Shown in pieces: positions 60,899-64,000 of a DNA stretch of 64,000 nt. The notes below the pieces were generated by a model. That model saw only the letters and a list, made by a program, of their open reading frames with translations, made no database searches and had not been told where the DNA came from. Source of the DNA: Azonexus hydrophilus DSM 23864 (GTDB taxonomy: Bacteria; Pseudomonadota; Gammaproteobacteria; Burkholderiales; Rhodocyclaceae); contig NZ_AUCE01000017.1 in the NCBI RefSeq assembly GCF_000429605.1, positions 62,001 through 126,000 of the forward strand, in the 5' to 3' direction. The position numbers were made by a program, and so were the translations under genes. The number at the start of each line of letters is the position of its first letter. The stretch's first letter is position 1.

Positions 60899-62731
60899 TC
60901 AGTTCAACTGGCGCAGCGGCATTTGCGGTGCCTCCAACCCGCCGCGTCGGCGCTCGACAAATACGCTGCCGCCGATCACCCCTTCACTCTGTTCCTTGAC
61001 CCGCTTCTTCGCCTGCTTCTTGGCGACCGACGCGGCGGCAGCGACCTCCCGGTGCGAATCGTACTGATGAGGCTGGATACGAACAGCGCCGATCGACAGG
61101 GTCGGCAGGGCCTGGAAACCCAGGTCGCCGCGTCGGTTCTCGGCCATGTAGCCGCCCTGGCTGAGTTCTTCCGGACCGACCATGGCCTGCGTCCGCTCGG
61201 CAAAGCCGTGCACCAGTTGCCAGCAACGGTTCTCCCAGTCAGCACTCTGGAAGATGACGAAGAAATCATCGCCACCGATGTGGCCAACAAAATCGTTGCG
61301 CTCGTCGACGGCATCGCAAATCAGCTGGCCCAGCGTCTGGATCAGGTCGTCGCCACGGCGATAGCCAAAGTTGTCGTTGAACGGCTTGAAGTTGTCGATA
61401 TCGATGTAGGCAGCGACAAACTCGACGTCGGCGTCGAGCATCCGGTCAATGTGTTCGTTGATCGGCACGTTGCCGGGCAACTGGGTCAGCGGGTTGGCGT
61501 AACGGGCGGCGCTGATCTGCATTTCGGTGATCGTCGCCATCAGGTCCTGGCTGTTGCCTATCCCAAGGTAGCCGCCCTCACCGGTCACGATGAAGCCGTC
61601 GTAGAGGTAGTGTTTCGGCGCCAGCGCCAGCATCAACGCAAGTTCCTGGATGCTGGCATGCTGATCGACGATCAGCGGCGCATGATCCATGAACAGTTCG
61701 CAAGACTTGCTGCCATAGAGCTCGCGGCGGAACGGCCGGGCAAAGCGGTCGATCAGACTGTGCCGGTTGATCATGCCAATCGGCTGCTGACCGTTGACGA
61801 CCGGCAACACGTAGAGCTCCGGATCGGCCTCGAAACGGGCGATTGCGACGTCGTTGGTGGCCAGGTGCGAGAGTGGCTCAATGGCCCGTAACAGGTTACG
61901 TGCCGTCGGCACCTTGCCCTGCCCGCCCTGGGTTGGCGTCAACGCAACACGACGCTGGTCGAGGGCGGTAATCACCGGCAAGCTCAACTGACGCGCCGGC
62001 ACCGAGACCGGACGCTCGATGAAGTAGCCCTGCCCGCAGGCGATCCCCATGTCGCGGATGCAATTGAAATCTTCCTGGCGCTCGATGCCCTCGGCCACCA
62101 GCGAGGCATTGCAGATCCCCGCCAGGTCCTGCATGGCCCGGACAAAATGGTATTTGATCCGGTCGTCGGCAATGCCGTGAACGAAGTGCTTGTCGATCTT
62201 GACGAACTCGGGCCGTAAATCGGACCACATGCGCAGGTTGGCAAAACCCTCGCCGAGATCGTCGATGGCAATCTGGAAACCGCGCCCGCGGTAATGCAGC
62301 AAGGCCTCCTGGATGCCTGGCAGATCGGTGATCTGCTGGTTCTCGGTCAATTCCAGCACGATGCGGTTGGCGGGCAAACCGAGTTCGCGCAGCAAGGCCT
62401 GCGTTTCCCCATTCATCAGTTGCGGCGCCAGCAGGCAACCTGGCGTGACATTGAGGAACAGCCGCCCCCCTAGCGACTGAGCGACAAACGCCCGCATGCT
62501 GGTTTCGCGGCAGGCATGTTCCAGTGCCAGCGAGCAGCCGGCGCGCCGCGCCGCTGCAAACATTTTTTCGGGGCGATGCAGGACGCTGCCTTCTGGACCA
62601 CGGATCAGCGCCTCGTAGCCGTAAATCGCGCGCGCCCGGAAATCGACAATGGGCTGGAATACCGGCACGAGCAGCCCCTCGGCGAGGATGGTGCGCAACT
62701 CGGAAACTTCCTGGTCGATAACGGAAAGCAT
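60899..62731 (-). CDS. EAL-CBS-GGDEF cyclic-di-GMP signalling protein
   Basis: A 610-residue cytoplasmic protein, no membrane span. Order: EAL domain ~15-245 with GYEALIRGP, a Glu in ELTENQQI, DDLGEGFANLR and EGIERQED, so metal and catalytic residues look largely present; a CBS pair ~255-395; and a GGDEF domain ~420-575 with the active loop reading GGDDF. GGDDF changes the Glu of GGDEF to Asp, so cyclase activity is uncertain. Basic C-terminal tail (KKQAKKRVKEQ). Net c-di-GMP hydrolysis with CBS-nucleotide control is plausible. Confidence 0.88.
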   Translation of the reverse strand: MLSVIDQEVSELRTILAEGLLVPVFQPIVDFRARAIYGYEALIRGPEGSVLHRPEKMFAAARRAGCSLALEHACRETSMRAFVAQSLGGRLFLNVTPGCLLAPQLMNGETQALLRELGLPANRIVLELTENQQITDLPGIQEALLHYRGRGFQIAIDDLGEGFANLRMWSDLRPEFVKIDKHFVHGIADDRIKYHFVRAMQDLAGICNASLVAEGIERQEDFNCIRDMGIACGQGYFIERPVSVPARQLSLPVITALDQRRVALTPTQGGQGKVPTARNLLRAIEPLSHLATNDVAIARFEADPELYVLPVVNGQQPIGMINRHSLIDRFARPFRRELYGSKSCELFMDHAPLIVDQHASIQELALMLALAPKHYLYDGFIVTGEGGYLGIGNSQDLMATITEMQISAARYANPLTQLPGNVPINEHIDRMLDADVEFVAAYIDIDNFKPFNDNFGYRRGDDLIQTLGQLICDAVDERNDFVGHIGGDDFFVIFQSADWENRCWQLVHGFAERTQAMVGPEELSQGGYMAENRRGDLGFQALPTLSIGAVRIQPHQYDSHREVAAAASVAKKQAKKRVKEQSEGVIGGSVFVERRRGGLEAPQMPLRQLN

Positions 62732-62885
62732 GGCGATGACAGCTCATGGAATACGGGATCGTCAAGTGTATGGCTCGTATATTTCAGCCCGGTTAAACCC
62801 ATACAGCATGCAAGGATGCTGTGTCACGGCGATGTAACCATCGCCCGGCATGCTTTTCCCACCCGTAACCCGATGATCAAACGAC

Positions 62886-63053
62886 ATGCCCAAGCCGAAC
62901 GACATTGCAAGTTTCCCGGAACTGTTCGACGACATGGAGGAATTCCTCGATGAACAGATCAATCGACTGAAACGCGCTGGCCTGCTGACTGCCTCGGTCG
63001 CCCTGCCGGCGGCCCTGGTGCTGTTTTACCTGGCCCAGAAAATGACTGGATGA
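62886..63053 (+). CDS. small single-span membrane protein (55 residues)
   Basis: Starts MPKPNDIASFPELFDDMEEF, acidic and amphipathic, then a basic turn (NRLKR) and one membrane helix at ~32-50 (LLTASVALPAALVLFYLAQ). Ends KMTG. It resembles short proteobacterial single-span proteins with a soluble acidic head, but I recognise no name. Codon use is like the core genome. It lies in the gap after the divergent EAL gene. No strong ribosome binding site is visible. Confidence 0.55.
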   Translation: MPKPNDIASFPELFDDMEEFLDEQINRLKRAGLLTASVALPAALVLFYLAQKMTG

Positions 63054-63153
63054 TCGGCACGCCGACACCGGACGACAAACACAAATGTCATCCAGCGCGA
63101 ATCCAATCGGTATATCATGCCCTTGAATTGCGACGCATCCAAGGGAGCCACCA

Positions 63154-63303
63154 ATGACAACAACAAGCTACAACGAGCAAGCCGATAACATCGGCGCCAA
63201 TCTGGACAAAACACTGCGCCTCGCCTGGTTCTGGGTGAATGGCGCCATTCTTCCAGGAACCGGGGCTGTGCTTTACATCCTCGGACTGCAGATCAGTCCC
63301 TGA
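63154..63303 (+). CDS. small membrane protein (49 residues)
   Basis: Starts at 63154 after AAGGGAG, with TATATC at 63111-63116 as a possible -10. Polar N-terminus (MTTTSYNEQADNIGANLDK), then a Trp-containing hydrophobic segment ~22-46 (LAWFWVNGAILPG, VLYILGL) that could cross the membrane. Function unknown. The good ribosome binding site makes it likelier than most short frames. Confidence 0.55.
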   Translation: MTTTSYNEQADNIGANLDKTLRLAWFWVNGAILPGTGAVLYILGLQISP

Positions 63304-63330
63304 AAAAAACAAACCCCGCCGTAGCGGGGT
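63303..63330 (-). terminator. terminator of yggX
   Basis: ACCCCGC (63313-63319) pairs with GCGGGGT (63324-63330). On the minus strand the hairpin is followed by TTTG and a long T run. It begins at the stop codon of the plus-strand small gene and may serve both strands. Confidence 0.75.
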
Positions 63331-63351
63331 CGGGTTGCACCAATTTCCGGA

Positions 63352-63624
63352 TCAGGGCTTGGGCGGAACATAGCCCTGGATCTGGTCTGCGCCGTCACCG
63401 AAGAAATGCTTTTCGATCTGCTCGGCCAGATATTTACGGTGCCGGGCATCGACGAGATTCAGGCGATTCTCGTTGATGATCATCGTCTGCAGTTTGATCC
63501 ACTGCTGCCAGGCTTCCTTCGAGACGTTCTCGAAAATACGCTTGCCCAGCTCGCCCGGATAGGGCGGCAGGTCCAGCCCTTCAGCCTCGCAGCCGAGCTT
63601 GATGCAATTGACCATTCTTGCCAT
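63352..63624 (-). CDS. yggX: Fe(2+)-trafficking protein YggX
   Basis: A 90-residue protein linked to protection of iron-sulfur clusters from oxidation. The start at 63624 follows AAGGAGA. It begins [17 protein letters not shown] with the conserved Cys, then [20 protein letters not shown] and later [14 protein letters not shown]. Family length. Its own promoter and terminator flank it. Confidence 0.95.
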   Translation of the reverse strand: MARMVNCIKLGCEAEGLDLPPYPGELGKRIFENVSKEAWQQWIKLQTMIINENRLNLVDARHRKYLAEQIEKHFFGDGADQIQGYVPPKP

Positions 63625-63652
63625 GTTGTTCTCCTTGGGAATGAATGCGGGG

Positions 63653-63680
63653 ATTATAGAGTTTTGAACAGACCCTTCAA
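63653..63680 (-). promoter_or_regulatory. promoter of yggX
   Basis: On the minus strand TTGAAG (63675-63680) and a perfect TATAAT (63653-63658), spaced 16 bases, about 30 bases before the start codon. Confidence 0.7.
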
Positions 63681-64000
63681 ACCACCGCCAAAGCCTTACA
63701 AACAAAGGGTTTTCAAGATTTAAGAATTTCGTAGCTACTCACGTGGCTACACGGGAAACACCTGCTGTGGGTATTTTGACCCAAAACAACGGCGCCCGCC
63801 CCAAAATCCAAGCGGCCAAGTCGCTATTGTGTTCCCCTTCTGAATACAGGCTCCTGAATTCGTCCTGCTCTGGCCTCGATCCCTACATTGCAAAGCGCTT
63901 CAGAAATCTCCCGATCAATGTCGAAAGAAACCATGGTGTTTTCGAGTAGATGGCGAAACTGCCTGATCCGGCTTGCAGATGGCGGGCGGGGCTGCCACGG
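63681..64000. other. right edge, no supported gene
   Basis: This stretch is AT-richer than the core and holds no gene I can support. Two overlapping open frames exist. A plus-strand frame at 63743-63949 starts with GTG and has no ribosome binding site. A minus-strand frame enters from the right edge and stops at 63824-63826, containing MVSFDIDREISEAL. The latter could be the C-terminus of a gene outside the window. Short dyads such as GGGT/ACCC near 63770 are not distinctive. Confidence 0.3.

Noticed and set aside
63743..63949. 68-codon frame near the right edge
   Set aside because: GTG start without a ribosome binding site, no recognisable motif and an overlapping open frame on the other strand.
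1..64000. CRISPR array, rRNA operon or insertion sequence
   Set aside because: No regularly spaced repeats, no rRNA-like sequence, and no transposase or terminal inverted repeats found by reading through the window.

Overview
The window looks like chromosome of a betaproteobacterium, most probably order Rhodocyclales (Dechloromonas/Azonexus-like). This is inferred from protein style, high GC, and gene order: rpsU-yqeY-dnaG-rpoD-tRNA, miaB-phoH-ybeY-corC-lnt and glyQ-glyS-gmhB-plsC. No rRNA is present, so the genus cannot be fixed.

Layout. (1) 1-3.96 kb is visibly more AT-rich and contains accessory genes: a small zinc-ribbon protein and a compact three-gene operon (a helix-turn-helix protein, a uracil-DNA-glycosylase-fold protein and an unknown small protein) with its own promoter, a 9-bp palindrome and a terminator. 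It is bracketed by three separate copies of the 3' end of ybaK. One belongs to an intact ybaK; the other two are remnants. This is the best candidate for a mobile, undescribed (possibly anti-phage) cassette. (2) 4-25.5 kb is core housekeeping: a ZIP metal transporter, folate, phospholipid and tRNA-modification genes, the macromolecular synthesis operon, two CAU-anticodon tRNAs, LPS acylation and glycosylation, lipoprotein acylation, glycyl-tRNA synthetase and heptose phosphatase. (3) 25.5-29.4 kb is a periplasmic binding protein paired with a large hybrid histidine kinase.

(4) 29.4-52.8 kb is a phosphorus-scavenging neighbourhood. It starts with a GT4 glycosyltransferase and diacylglycerol kinase. 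Next come divergent 2-aminoethylphosphonate operons: phnS-T-U-W-FAD oxidase-phnX on one side and a GntR regulator, PbfA ammonia-lyase and DMT transporter on the other. Then, all on the minus strand, come a chemoreceptor and pstSCAB-phoU-phoB-phoR, followed by a PlcP-like phospholipase C and a lipid-type GT4. PhoB-box-like sequences with the same geometry (two 7-mers, 4-bp spacer, 10 bp to the -10) precede pstS and the phn regulator operon. A third array of half-sites precedes plcP. Together these genes would import phosphate, mine phosphonates and replace phospholipids by glycolipids when phosphate is scarce.

(5) 53-59.4 kb holds a Nudix hydrolase, a CYTH-CHAD protein (triphosphate/polyphosphate-linked) and an arsenic operon, arsR-arsC-arsC-aquaporin-arsD-arsA, that has no ArsB or Acr3 in the window. 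(6) 59.4-64 kb has a Lys/Ala-rich basic protein, rpiA, an EAL-CBS-GGDEF protein, two very small membrane proteins and yggX. The last 320 bases have no gene I can support.
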